From positions 930,001 to 994,000 of the forward strand of contig NZ_CP079095.1 of NCBI RefSeq assembly GCF_019285515.1: DNA of 64,000 nucleotides. The letters are read 5' to 3'. Of the stretch, positions 9,508-18,036 are shown piece by piece; the stretch's first letter is position 1; each line of letters opens with the position of its first letter. Under the pieces are notes generated by a model that was not told the origin of the DNA, did not search any database, and worked only from the letters and a program-made list of their open reading frames with translations. A program made the translations under genes and the position numbers. The DNA is from Methylococcus sp. Mc7 (GTDB lineage: Bacteria; Pseudomonadota; Gammaproteobacteria; Methylococcales; Methylococcaceae).

Positions 9508-11763
9508 GTGCGCCGCTTTTCACATTCTGCCATTTGCTGTCTCTGGATAGCTTCGATTCTGATCATGTCGACTGCCCAAGCCGCGAAAAAAGACACCACG
9601 CCGGACGCGTTCAGCTTCATCGATCAAACCGGCGTACCCCTGAATACGCCGATAACCTCCAACGCCATCACCGTAACCGGCATCAATGCCGCGGCCGCCA
9701 TCAGTGTCAGCGGCGGTCTTTACTCCCGAAACGGCGGCGGTTTCACCAGCGCCGGCGGAACCGTCCATAACGGTGATACCGTCCGGGTTCGGCAGACCTC
9801 CGCCTCCTCGTACGACACCAGCACCCATACCCAATTGACGATCGGCGGAGTGAAAGACACGTTCACCGTCACGACCCGGTCCTACGTAGCCGACACCACG
9901 CCGGATCCCTTCGAATTCGCAGCCCAGAGCAACGTGGCCTTGAATGCCGTCGTCACCTCGAACGCCGTCACGATTTCCGGCATCGATGCTCCGGCACCGA
10001 TCAGCATCAACGGCGGAACCTATGCCATTAACGGCGGCGCATACACCAGCGCCGCGGGCAGCATCGGCAACGGCGACAGCGTGCAGGTACGGCAAACCGC
10101 CTCGGCCCAATACGCCACCACGACCACGGCTACCCTGACTATCGGCGGCGTACAGGGCGTCTTCAGCGTCACTACGCTGGCCGACGGCAATGCTTTCGTG
10201 CTGCCGCCGTCATCCGGCGGCAATCCCAATTTCGTCTCCGAGCATTTTTCCGGTTCCGGCAACTGCACCCTGTGCCACAACGGCATCAGCGACGGGCAGG
10301 GAAAGGATGTGTCCATCGAGACCGACTGGTCCTCGACCATGATGGCCAATTCGGCGCGCGACCCTTTCTGGCGGGCGAAAGTGCGCAGCGAGCTGAACCG
10401 GAATCCGCAGCTCGCGGATGTCATCAACGACAAATGCACCCGCTGCCATGCGCCGATGGCCAATTTCGAGGCCGGGACGAGCGGCGAGCCGATGCAGATC
10501 CTGGACGGGGGTTTTCTGAGCGCCGAACATAGCCGCCATGACGAAGCGCTGAACGGCGTGGGCTGCACCCTCTGCCATCAAATCCAGAACTCGCCCAGGC
10601 TGGGCACGCTGGACGGGTTTAGCGGTAAGTACGACATTGGCGGGGACAAGCTCATCTACGGCCCGTTCGACAATCTGTTCCCCAATCCGATGATCATGAA
10701 CACCGGTTACACGCCGACCTACGGCCCGCATGTCAAGGAATCCAAGTTGTGCGGCTCCTGCCACAATCTGAAAAAGCCCTATGTGGACGCCTCCGGCAAG
10801 GTGCTCAGCACCACGCCGGAGAGCGAGTTCCCGGAGCAGATGCCTTATAGCGAATGGGAGCACAGCAGCTATGCCGGAGCCACTCCGAAAAGCTGTCAGC
10901 AGTGCCATATGAGCCGCGCCGACGGTGCGCCGATTTCCAATCGCCCGATGTGGTTGGGGCGGCGCAACGGGTTCGCCGTGCATGACCTCGTCGGCGCCAA
11001 CAGGCTGATGCTGGATGTCCTCAACCGCAATAAGACCCAACTCGGCGTGCTGTCGAACAATTTCCCGGAAACCATCGCCAAGACCGAGGCCATGCTGCAA
11101 GGCGCGGCGACGATCGGGCCGGTGAGCCAATCGCTGACCGAGGACGACATCCTGGATTTCACCCTCAGAGTCACCAGTCAAACCGGCCACAAGCTGCCCA
11201 GCGCCTATCCCTCGCGTCGGGTGATCTTGCACGTGACGGTGAAGGACTCTCAGGGCAAGGTGGTGTTCGAGTCCGGCAAGGTGAATGCGGACGGCAGCGT
11301 GGACGGCGTGGACGCGGACAGCGATCCCTATGCCTTCGAACCGCACCACGAACTGATCACCTCGCCCGAGCAGGTGCAGGTCTACGAGGCCATCATGGGG
11401 GATGACCAGGGGCAGGTCACTTACACCTTGCTGCGCGGCATGACCTATCTCAAAGACAACCGCATCCTGCCGCCGGGCTTCGACAAGGCCACCGCCTCCC
11501 GCGATATTCGCGTGGTCGGCGAGGCCTCGGCCGACGCCGACTTCGTCGGCGGCAGCGACGATGTCCGTTATCGGATCGCTGGGCTGAGCGGCTCGCACTA
11601 CCAGGTCACGGCGGAACTCATCCATCAGCCCCTGGCTTACGGCTTCGCGCGTGATCTGTTCAGCGATTCCGATCCGGAAATCCGGGATTTCCAGAAAATG
11701 TTCCGGGAATCCGACGCCAAATCCACCGTGATGACCGCGAGCACGTTCAGCGTCTCGCGTTGA
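9508..11763 (+). CDS. secreted pentaheme c-type cytochrome with two tandem N-terminal repeats
   Basis: Exported multiheme electron-transfer protein. A GTG start at 9508 preceded by AGGAG gives 751 aa with a signal peptide (hydrophobic core, cleavage near AQAAKKD). Two roughly 95-residue repeats follow, each beginning DTTPD and ending near an IGGVxxxFxVTT motif, resembling beta-sandwich repeats. Then come five CxxCH heme sites near residues 253, 310, 352, 414 and 462 (CTLCH, CTRCH, CTLCH, CGSCH, CQQCH). The C-terminal 250 residues lack heme motifs and look beta-rich. Similar cytochromes are known on the surface of methanotrophs, but that parallel is from memory. The next gene encodes another secreted protein, so the two may work together at the cell surface. 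Confidence 0.85.
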   Translation: MRRFSHSAICCLWIASILIMSTAQAAKKDTTPDAFSFIDQTGVPLNTPITSNAITVTGINAAAAISVSGGLYSRNGGGFTSAGGTVHNGDTVRVRQTSASSYDTSTHTQLTIGGVKDTFTVTTRSYVADTTPDPFEFAAQSNVALNAVVTSNAVTISGIDAPAPISINGGTYAINGGAYTSAAGSIGNGDSVQVRQTASAQYATTTTATLTIGGVQGVFSVTTLADGNAFVLPPSSGGNPNFVSEHFSGSGNCTLCHNGISDGQGKDVSIETDWSSTMMANSARDPFWRAKVRSELNRNPQLADVINDKCTRCHAPMANFEAGTSGEPMQILDGGFLSAEHSRHDEALNGVGCTLCHQIQNSPRLGTLDGFSGKYDIGGDKLIYGPFDNLFPNPMIMNTGYTPTYGPHVKESKLCGSCHNLKKPYVDASGKVLSTTPESEFPEQMPYSEWEHSSYAGATPKSCQQCHMSRADGAPISNRPMWLGRRNGFAVHDLVGANRLMLDVLNRNKTQLGVLSNNFPETIAKTEAMLQGAATIGPVSQSLTEDDILDFTLRVTSQTGHKLPSAYPSRRVILHVTVKDSQGKVVFESGKVNADGSVDGVDADSDPYAFEPHHELITSPEQVQVYEAIMGDDQGQVTYTLLRGMTYLKDNRILPPGFDKATASRDIRVVGEASADADFVGGSDDVRYRIAGLSGSHYQVTAELIHQPLAYGFARDLFSDSDPEIRDFQKMFRESDAKSTVMTASTFSVSR

Positions 11764-11808
11764 GCCGCAGCAGGAATGGCGGGCACAGGGACGCGCCGTG
11801 TTTGAAAC

Positions 11809-11837
11809 CGGACTGCGCCAAGGACCGGCGCAGTCCG
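11809..11837 (+). terminator. strong hairpin between cytochrome and downstream secreted-protein gene
   Basis: A perfect 11-bp stem (CGGACTGCGCC with GGCGCAGTCCG) encloses a 7-nt loop. There is no clear T run, so it could be an attenuator or an mRNA-stabilising structure instead of a full terminator. Confidence 0.5.
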
Positions 11838-11879
11838 ATATCTCCCGCGAAAGCAATGAACATAGAGGCTGAAGCTTAC

Positions 11880-12145
11880 ATGAAAGATCAGTTGATCCAA
11901 CCTGTTTTCCATCGTCTGATCCTGGCATCGCTCCCCCTGTTCGTCATGGCAGGCGCCGATGCCGCAACGGTGACATCGGGCGACGATCCGGCCGCTTCAC
12001 TCAAGGGTGCGGCCCGTTACCGGCACATGAACAGCAATGGCATGCAAAAGGAAATCTACCTGGGCGTCCCGCCGCTGGATACCGCGGCGAACCGGAACAC
12101 CGGGGATGTGAGCTGGGGAACGGGCAAACATGTCGTGCTCACTTA
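11880..12145 (+). pseudogene. secreted surface protein, 5' fragment (split by IS)
   Basis: The first 88 complete codons of a gene whose remainder lies at 13441-14473. The fragment starts at ATG 11880 with a signal peptide (hydrophobic LILASLPLFVMAGADA, cleavage near DAA) followed by a mature N-terminus ending at HVVLT. The insertion falls inside a TAC codon. Joining 12145 to 13441 restores one frame of 432 aa, so the interrupted product would have been a secreted protein. No known family is recognised. It follows the pentaheme cytochrome and may have been its partner. Confidence 0.85.
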
Positions 12146-13437
12146 GGCGTTGTCCGGAATTAACTTGAACAAAATGGGGCAACGGTGTAGTTCCATTCGC
12201 CGTGAAATGAATCCGGAGTTAAATTGACCTTGCCGAGTTCTTCGTCGGTAACCTTGAGGCCGGTCGGGTAGCTAGCGGTGTCCAATTCGGCGCGGATGCG
12301 TAAGCCTTTGCGATTGGTTGTACTGCCGATTAGATTGACGATGACTTCATGACTGATCAGTGGCTTGCCACGCCAATTCAGACTGATGTAAGAGAACATG
12401 CGATGCTCGATCTTGTTCCATTTACTCGTTCCGGGCGGAAGGTGGCAGACGTGAAGCGTTAATCCAATCTCATCGGCCAAGCGCTGCAAAGCGACCTTCC
12501 AGAGACGCACACGATAGCCATTGCTGCCACCTCCATCCGCTGTGATCAGTAATTGGCTGGCGGTGGGATAGGCGAGCCCGCCCATTTTGAGCCACCAGCG
12601 GCGAATGCTCTCCACGGCGAATTCGGCGGTGTCATGATCGGTGCCGATACTCACCCATCCGGCATTCAGCGTGGGATCGTACACCCCGTACGGGTTGACC
12701 TTGCCCAGTTCACGATCAATGAAATCATGGGTCCGCACCACTTCCGGTTGTCCTTGGGGCTGCCATTCCCGACCACCATTCTTGAAGTCGCCCACCAACT
12801 CCTTCTTCTTGGTATCAACAGAGATGACCGGTTGACCGCGCAGCTGATACGCCATGACCTGCTGGTTGATGTACTCAAACTGCGCATCGCGATCCGCGTG
12901 ATCCCGGCCTTCGCGCATCTTGCGATTGGCTTGCAGGCTGTACCCCAATTCACCGAGCAATTCCGACACCTTTTGTCGCCCGATCGGGTGCCCTTGACGG
13001 GTCAGTACGTCCGCGAGTTGCCGGGTACTCTTGAGCGTCCATCGCAACGGGGACATCGGGTCTCCCCGTGTCACCGGATCGACCAGCCGTTCCAAGCTTT
13101 CCAATACCTGCGGATCCTTCGCCGCCAATCGTTTGCGGCCTCCACCCGGCGCTCGCGTTCGCTCCTGCCGGAAAAACCCCGGTCCCGAGCGCTGTGCCAA
13201 CTCTTCCAATCCCTGATAAATCGTCGTGCGCGACAGCCCTGTCGCCCGGGCGACCGTCGCCACACCCCCTCGTCCCAGCTGACCGGCTTCCACCGCAGCC
13301 CACAAGCGACGACCTCGCTCATCAAGAATCTCACTCAGCACCCCATACTTCTGCTGAATCGCCTGTTCCGCTTTCGCATCCATGCCTTCCATCTAGCATG
13401 AATCGGCGTAATGTTCAACTTATTTGCGGACGACGCC
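12146..13437 (-). mobile_element. ISAzo13-like insertion sequence, 1292 bp
   Basis: A complete insertion sequence with one transposase gene on the minus strand. The terminal inverted repeats of about 26 bp (12146-12171 and 13412-13437) match at 22 positions and start with GGCGT. It is flanked by a 3-bp target duplication, TTA (12143-12145 and 13438-13440). The clean duplication and restored host frame show a simple, probably recent transposition. Confidence 0.93.
12160..13392 (-). CDS. ISAzo13-family transposase
   Basis: DDE-type transposase of 410 aa, full length for the ISAzo13 family. The N-terminal part contains a helix-turn-helix (ATVARATGLSRTTIYQGL, about 43-60). The catalytic core follows with the first acidic residue in VISVDTKKKELVG, the second in LLITADGGGSNGYR, and a conserved HLPPGTSKWNKIEHR block toward the C-terminus containing the glutamate. 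A second ATG at 13383 is an alternative start. The gene is intact, so the element may still be mobile. Confidence 0.9.
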   Translation of the reverse strand: MEGMDAKAEQAIQQKYGVLSEILDERGRRLWAAVEAGQLGRGGVATVARATGLSRTTIYQGLEELAQRSGPGFFRQERTRAPGGGRKRLAAKDPQVLESLERLVDPVTRGDPMSPLRWTLKSTRQLADVLTRQGHPIGRQKVSELLGELGYSLQANRKMREGRDHADRDAQFEYINQQVMAYQLRGQPVISVDTKKKELVGDFKNGGREWQPQGQPEVVRTHDFIDRELGKVNPYGVYDPTLNAGWVSIGTDHDTAEFAVESIRRWWLKMGGLAYPTASQLLITADGGGSNGYRVRLWKVALQRLADEIGLTLHVCHLPPGTSKWNKIEHRMFSYISLNWRGKPLISHEVIVNLIGSTTNRKGLRIRAELDTASYPTGLKVTDEELGKVNLTPDSFHGEWNYTVAPFCSS

Positions 13438-13440
13438 TTA

Positions 13441-14473
13441 CGATGCGTCGGCCAACAACCTGACCACGGTCGTCGGCACCGGAACTTCGGCGGTCACGGT
13501 GACCAGGAACGTCGGCAGCCTCGGTGCGCTGAATTACCTGCTGCTCAACGTCCAGCAGAACGGCATGATGGGCGGAGGAATGGGCGGCGGCATGACGAAC
13601 GGCTCCATCAGTTTCAACAATGCGAAGCTCAATGGGGTATCGCTCCCCGTCGGCGCCTTCCCCGGCGCCGCGTCCGGCGCCAAGTGGAGCATTACCGGCG
13701 AGGACCTGACCCGGGGCTTCAGCCTGGAAGGCGACATCGTTCTGACCGGCATGCAACCCGGCATGGACATGAATCACGTAGAAATCAGCGTCGGCTACAC
13801 CGATCAGACCGGACCGCAAATCACCGGCATCGGTGTGCAACCCAATCCCGCCATCCTGAATGGGGTGGCGACGCTCAGGGCCACAGTCGATGACTCGCTG
13901 AGCGGTAACAACAGGATCCAGAGCGCCGAATATAGCCTCAACGGTGGCGCATGGATGGCCATGGCCGCGCAAGACGGCGTCTTCGACTCGGTCTGGGAGG
14001 GCGTAGATGCGGAATTGTCCGCCTCCAAACTGGGCGTCAACGAGATTTGCGTACGCGGTACGGATGCCAAAGGCAATGTCACGGCGCCACCAAGGTGCAC
14101 GACTTTCCTGGTGACCTATCAGTTCGAAGGCTTCTACGAACCCATCAACGGCGGCACGGTCAATGTGGCAAAAGCCGGGCAGACGCTCCCCGGCAAATGG
14201 CGGTTGAGCGACGCCAACGGCGTTCCCGTCGAGGAAATATCCAGCTTTGCAGGGTTCTATTCCTACGCTGTGGATTGCGAAACGTTCTCCGGCAGCACGA
14301 GCGACGCCGTCGAAGAATACGCGGCTGGCAATAGCGGATTGCAATACGGCGGCGACGGTTACTGGCAATACAACTGGAAGACCCCGAAGAGCTATGCCGG
14401 AACCTGCCGGGCGATGTATGTGGCGTTCGATAGCGGCGCAGCGTCGCCGATCGTGACCTTCAAGTTCAAATAG
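13441..14473 (+). pseudogene. secreted surface protein, 3' fragment (split by IS)
   Basis: Continuation of the gene begun at 11880. The restored frame runs from the TAC codon across the insertion point and reads YDASANNLTTVV onward. The 344-residue remainder is Gly/Asn/Thr-rich with a GMMGGGMGGGM segment near its start, an Ig-like region (ISVGYTDQTGPQITGIGVQPNP, then LRATVDDSLSGNN) and a C-terminal domain with two lone cysteines. Overall it looks like a beta-rich extracellular protein. On its own this fragment has no signal peptide and is unlikely to be functional. Confidence 0.82.
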
Positions 14474-14485
14474 ATCCAAATGCTA

Positions 14486-14508
14486 CGGTTCATCTCGCCG
14501 ATGAACCG
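14486..14508 (+). terminator. hairpin downstream of the split secreted-protein gene
   Basis: A perfect 9-bp stem (CGGTTCATC/GATGAACCG) with a 5-nt loop lies 12 bp after the stop codon. There is no T run, so termination is likely but not certain. Confidence 0.5.
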
Positions 14509-14581
14509 CCTATCCAAGTCCCCTGACGAAATGCGCCGCCTCCAGCTCATGATCTCTCGCTGCGTAACCGTTCGGTCCCCT

Positions 14582-14634
14582 GGGAACGCGGGCGTCCCGC
14601 CCGCTGAAAAAGCGGCCAGGATGGCCGCGTTCCC
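14582..14634. repeat. REP-like palindromic intergenic element
   Basis: Ten-base arms GGGAACGCGG and CCGCGTTCCC bracket GC-rich inner repeats (GGGCGTCCCGCCCGC and GCGGCCAGGATGGCC). This sits in the 355-bp gap 14474-14828, which otherwise shows no gene. The composition is typical of dispersed extragenic palindromes. Confidence 0.55.
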
Positions 14635-14828
14635 GGCAAAAAAGTGGGGAGTCTGAACGGATACCCCGCGACTGGCGGCGCGTTCGTGTCCTTATGCCGC
14701 AAACACGACATCGAGTCGCCAAAGGGTGCAAAGGCATCGCATAATTTTCGCCGAGTTTCATCGACTTATAGCCACGACGGACTTGGCACTACTTCTGCAT
14801 GGTCAGGGTTTTAGTCACTGGATCCTGT

Positions 14829-16190
14829 ATGCAAACACAACTCGACTGGTCGGCCTACGACAGCTACGGCGCGGGCGATGCCTATGCGGCCGTGCCTTCC
14901 GAAGGCGGCGCCTACGGCAAGGCGGCGGCGGTGTGCATCGGCAACCGGCAATGCCAGCGCACCGAAAAGGGCGTGATGTGCCCGAGCTTCCGGGTCACAC
15001 ATGATACCGTGCACTCCACCCACCACCGGGCCGCGACGCTGAAGGCGGCGCTGAACGGCGAATACGGACCGAAGCCCTTCGTCGGACCGGAGCTGGAAGC
15101 GGCCATGGACCTGTGCGTGGGCTGCAAGGGCTGCAAGCGGGAATGCCCCAATGGGGTGGACATGGCGCTGCTGCGGATCGAGGCTTTGGCGCAGCGCTGG
15201 AAACAGCTCGGCGGCGCGCCGCTGCGGGAACGCCTGCTGGCACACATGCCGCACTGGGCGGGAAAACTGGCACGGCTTAACTGGCTGGTGAGGCTGCGCG
15301 AACGGGTGCCGCTGCTGGCCAAGCTGGGCGAGCGTTGGCTCGGCATCGGCGCCCAACGCTCGCTGCCCCTGAGCGCACCGGCCGAGTTCCTCGCCGCGGC
15401 CCCGACCGAACCCGCCGGCAACCCCGACGGGCGCGAGGTCGTCCTGCTGGTCGACACCTTCTCCAACCATTTCGAGCCGGAAACCGCGCAGGCGGCGCTC
15501 GACGTGCTGACCGCCGCCGGCTACCGGGTCCATCTCGCCCTACCACCCGCCGGGGAACGCCCGCTGTGCTGCGGCCGCACCTTCCTTTCCCATGGCCTGG
15601 TCGAGCAGGCGCGGACGGAGGCCAAACGCATGGTGGAAGCGTTGCTGCCTTATGCCGAGCGCGGCCTGCCCGTCATCGGCCTGGAGCCGTCCTGCCTCTT
15701 GATGCTGCGCGACGAATACTACTCGCTGGGGCTGGGCGATGCCGTGGGCATCGTCGCCAAGTCCGCCCTACTGCTGGAGGAGTTCCTGGCCCGCGAACAC
15801 GACGCCAAGCGGCTCGAGCTTCCGCTCCGTCCCCTGCCGCAGGCGCAGGCTCTGGTGCATGGACACTGCCACCAGAAAGCCTTCGGCGCGATGAAATCGA
15901 TGCGCAAGGTGCTGGGGCTGGTGCCGGAGCTGAAGGTGGAATTCATCGAATCGAGCTGTTGCGGCATGGCCGGCGCCTTCGGACTGGAGGCCGAGCATTA
16001 CGAGGTTTCCATGCAGATGGCCGAACTCGCCCTGCTGCCGCGGATACGCGAAGCGGACGAGGGCACCTTGCTGATCGCCAACGGCACCAGTTGCCGCCAC
16101 CAGATCCGCGACGGCGCGCGGCGGGAGGGCGTGCACTTGGCCAGGGTATTGAAGGCGGCGTTGGCGAACGGAGAAGCGGAAGCCAAATGA
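14829..16190 (+). CDS. (Fe-S)-binding oxidoreductase subunit with two CCG domains, FAD part absent
   Basis: Probable electron-transfer subunit of a 2-hydroxyacid-type dehydrogenase. The chain of 453 aa has one [4Fe-4S] cluster motif, CVGCKGCKRECP (residues about 96-107), and two heterodisulfide-reductase-like cysteine-rich blocks (LCCGRTF near 248 and SCCGMAG near 376). In related proteins the same segment, including the CxGNxxCQRTEKGVMCPSFRVT-like start, is the C-terminal half of a fusion whose N-terminal half binds FAD. No FAD domain is encoded upstream, so this is either a stand-alone subunit or the remains of a shortened gene. An upstream ATG at 14799 is an alternative start. Confidence 0.75.
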   Translation: MQTQLDWSAYDSYGAGDAYAAVPSEGGAYGKAAAVCIGNRQCQRTEKGVMCPSFRVTHDTVHSTHHRAATLKAALNGEYGPKPFVGPELEAAMDLCVGCKGCKRECPNGVDMALLRIEALAQRWKQLGGAPLRERLLAHMPHWAGKLARLNWLVRLRERVPLLAKLGERWLGIGAQRSLPLSAPAEFLAAAPTEPAGNPDGREVVLLVDTFSNHFEPETAQAALDVLTAAGYRVHLALPPAGERPLCCGRTFLSHGLVEQARTEAKRMVEALLPYAERGLPVIGLEPSCLLMLRDEYYSLGLGDAVGIVAKSALLLEEFLAREHDAKRLELPLRPLPQAQALVHGHCHQKAFGAMKSMRKVLGLVPELKVEFIESSCCGMAGAFGLEAEHYEVSMQMAELALLPRIREADEGTLLIANGTSCRHQIRDGARREGVHLARVLKAALANGEAEAK

Positions 16191-16200
16191 CCGATTTCAC

Positions 16201-16495
16201 GTAGATCCGATTAGCGCAGCGTAATCGGACGAATGTCATTCGCCGCCACCCAGGCATCGATTCGGAAAGGGGGACGCGAACGCACCCGTCTCACCGTCTC
16301 GCGTAACAAACTGATCTCCAGACCCGCGGAGCGTTGCCGTATCGTTGCAGCGGATTTACCGTAAGGAACCCAATACCGCCGGGCACGAACGCGCGCCGAT
16401 AGGTGGGCATGTCCTTTTCCGGTTCTTGAAGCAAGCATTATCGCTTGATGCCGGGATAGCCATTCGTCCGATTACGCTACGCTAATCGGACCTAC
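16201..16495. repeat. 295-bp element with 37-bp inverted termini (MITE/REPIN-like)
   Basis: The ends 16201-16237 and 16459-16495 are inverted copies matching at 34 of 37 bases, and each end is itself a near-palindrome built on TCCGATTAGCG/CGTAATCGGA. The interior contains one short minus-strand frame (16211-16438) with no recognisable domain. Nothing in it resembles a transposase, so it would depend on an enzyme encoded elsewhere. The remaining stretch to 16621 holds nothing I can identify. Confidence 0.7.
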
Positions 16496-16621
16496 GCGGG
16501 CTACGCGCGCTGGGAGCTGCCCGCTTTGATTCAAGGGGATTGTATTCCGCGGACCGCGCCGGGTGAACGTGCGGGGCGTGAAAATCGCCGGCCTGCAGGG
16601 GGAATCGAGGGCCGTCAGCCC

Positions 16622-16786
16622 TTACTCGTTCATATCGGGGAACAGGATCGCCTCGTCCGGCACTCCGTTGCCGTTCTGCTGCAGGCCGACGCCGCCGACC
16701 AAGGCATAGCCGGCATCGCCCTCGTAGAGCACGACGGCGTTTTTGGGCATTTCTTGCAGGGCTTGGATCAATTGCTCTACGGTCAT
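16622..16786 (-). CDS. small conserved-looking protein at the end of the nif cluster
   Basis: A 54-aa frame with ATG at 16786, starting MTVEQLIQALQEMP and continuing through VVLYEGDAGYALVGGVG to an acidic C-terminus. It lies 16 bp downstream of the 160-aa nif-linked gene on the same strand, so it is probably the last gene of that operon. No function is recognised. The alternation of a helical N-terminus and a short beta-rich stretch suggests a real small folded protein. Confidence 0.6.
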   Translation of the reverse strand: MTVEQLIQALQEMPKNAVVLYEGDAGYALVGGVGLQQNGNGVPDEAILFPDMNE

Positions 16787-16802
16787 CGCGGCACCCGAAG
16801 GC

Positions 16803-17285
16803 TCACATATCGTCCGAAATGACTTCCATCGCGATCAACTGTTCGCGCAAGGCCATGTGCGCAGGGAAGCCTTCCCGGCCCTGGTAGAACGGATCGCCGT
16901 AGAGGGCGTTCATCGCGGACTGGTCCGACAGGTAGACCCGGCAGCCCTCCAGCCCTTCCGCCAAGGCGGCGACGCAGGCTTCGAACTCGGAGACCGGTTC
17001 GGATTCGTAGACGCCCTCGCCCAGCAGCTCGTCGGCCCGATACAGTTCGGTGTCCCAGCCGTGCTTGTCGGCCAGCTCGAAGATCCAGCCGTGGCTGGCC
17101 CCCGCTTCGGGCGAGTCCGGCGTGAAACCGGCGGCTTCGAGCAATCCGCGCGGGGTCGCCGCGGCAAAGATCACGCGGCCTTCCCGTTCCTTGGCGGCGC
17201 GGACCTTGAGGGAAAAATCCTCCCGGTCGAATGCGAACCAGGCATTCGCCTTGCCCGGAGCGGTGACTTCGACGACATAAATCAT
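16803..17285 (-). CDS. nif-linked protein of unknown function, 160 aa
   Basis: An acidic soluble protein of 160 aa with no signal peptide or membrane segment. It starts MIYVVEVTAPGKANAWFAFD and contains blocks such as GRVIFAAATPRGLLEAAGF and GWDTELYRADELLGEGVYESEP. It lies 25 bp after the 106-aa gene and 16 bp before the 54-aa gene, all on the minus strand, so cotranscription with the nif/isc operon is likely. I do not recognise the family. Co-location suggests an accessory role in nitrogen fixation or its redox supply. Confidence 0.7.
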   Translation of the reverse strand: MIYVVEVTAPGKANAWFAFDREDFSLKVRAAKEREGRVIFAAATPRGLLEAAGFTPDSPEAGASHGWIFELADKHGWDTELYRADELLGEGVYESEPVSEFEACVAALAEGLEGCRVYLSDQSAMNALYGDPFYQGREGFPAHMALREQLIAMEVISDDM

Positions 17286-17310
17286 GGCTTTTCCCGATGG
17301 TGAGATGGGT

Positions 17311-17631
17311 TCAATGCGTCAGGCTCGAAACGGCGGCGTCCGCGACGGCGTCGGCCCGCACCGCAAGCTTGATGTCGACGGCGCGGCTCAGCCAGCCCAG
17401 GGTCACCGCGCGGAAGGCGGCTTCTTCGGCCTCGTCCCAGATCAGGCACAGCAGCGCCTCTTCGCGGTTGAGCAGCTCGTCTTTCTCCAGTTTGTCCACG
17501 GCAACCTGGCAGGCCAGGGGGTCCGCCTCGTTGCGGGCGAATACTTCACGCGCCGCCGCGATGCCGTCGGCGATCTCGTCTTCCGACGCGAGGGCGGCGT
17601 GCTCGCCTTCGATGCTGATGATGAACGACAT
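17311..17631 (-). CDS. nif-linked protein of unknown function, 106 aa
   Basis: A small acidic, Ala/Glu-rich protein starting MSFIISIEGEHAALASEDEIADGIAAAREVFARNEADPL, all-helical by appearance, with no cysteines that would bind a cluster except C42 and C62, which are isolated. A GAGA-type ribosome binding site precedes the ATG. It stands between the repeat at 17701 and the 160-aa gene in the same direction. Function unknown; the context is the distal end of the nif-linked gene string. Confidence 0.7.
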   Translation of the reverse strand: MSFIISIEGEHAALASEDEIADGIAAAREVFARNEADPLACQVAVDKLEKDELLNREEALLCLIWDEAEEAAFRAVTLGWLSRAVDIKLAVRADAVADAAVSSLTH

Positions 17632-17700
17632 GAGTCTCTCCGATTAAATCTACAAAAATGCAGTGGAATATCCGCGTGTATTAGCCTAGGAAAGTAGTCT

Positions 17701-17776
17701 TCCCTCACCCCTTCCCCTCTCCCAGAGGGAGAGGGGTTCAACTCCCTTCTCCCTCTGGGAGAAGGGACGGGGATGA
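17701..17776. repeat. pyrimidine/purine palindromic repeat overlapping a coding 3' end
   Basis: Two inverted blocks, CCCCTCTCCCAGAGGGAGAGGGG and TCCCTTCTCCCTCTGGGAGAAGGGA in type, form nested hairpins (each about 8-10 bp of stem). The right block encodes the last residues of the 95-aa gene. Related sequence lies inside phnI (about 59628-59672) and next to nifW (23091-23109). Confidence 0.65.
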
Positions 17777-18025
17777 GGGCTCAAGCGATAAGGGCACACC
17801 GAAAAACCATTCCTCGCTGCCGCCCCAGGCGAGATGCAGTTGGTAGGCGGCGCGCCAACGCGCCGCCTCGGCTTCGTCGGCCGGGCGGTGGCTCAGTTCC
17901 GCCTCCGGCGCGTCGGCGGTGAAATAGGCGCGGCCGTTGCGCAGGAAGCGGGCGAGATCCTTTCGGTCGTTGGGCCGGACCACGGCCTTGGGAATATCGT
18001 TGACCAGGATCGTCGTCACCTGCAT
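17738..18025 (-). CDS. nif-linked protein of unknown function, 95 aa, C-terminus formed by a repeat
   Basis: A small protein starting MQVTTILVNDIPKAVVRPND with conserved-looking RKDLARFLRNGRAYF and YQLHLAWGGSEEWFFGVPL blocks. The final 15 or so residues (SLLPEGEGS end) are encoded by the palindromic repeat at 17701-17776, so the native stop was probably replaced when the repeat arrived. It follows the FAH-family gene by 11 bp on the same strand. Function is not recognised. Tryptophan-rich WGGSEEWFFG suggests a folded core independent of the tail. Confidence 0.65.
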   Translation of the reverse strand: MQVTTILVNDIPKAVVRPNDRKDLARFLRNGRAYFTADAPEAELSHRPADEAEAARWRAAYQLHLAWGGSEEWFFGVPLSLEPSSPSLLPEGEGS

Positions 18026-18036
18026 GGCGGCCTCCG

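Noticed and set aside
16211-16438. A 75-codon minus-strand frame inside the 295-bp repeat element
   Set aside because: It contains no transposase or other motif and its ends fall in the palindromic termini, so it is not called as a gene.
17701-17776. Repeats at 17701, 23091 and phnI considered as CRISPR units
   Set aside because: They are widely separated, palindromic and differ in sequence, with no regular spacers. No CRISPR array was seen anywhere in the window.
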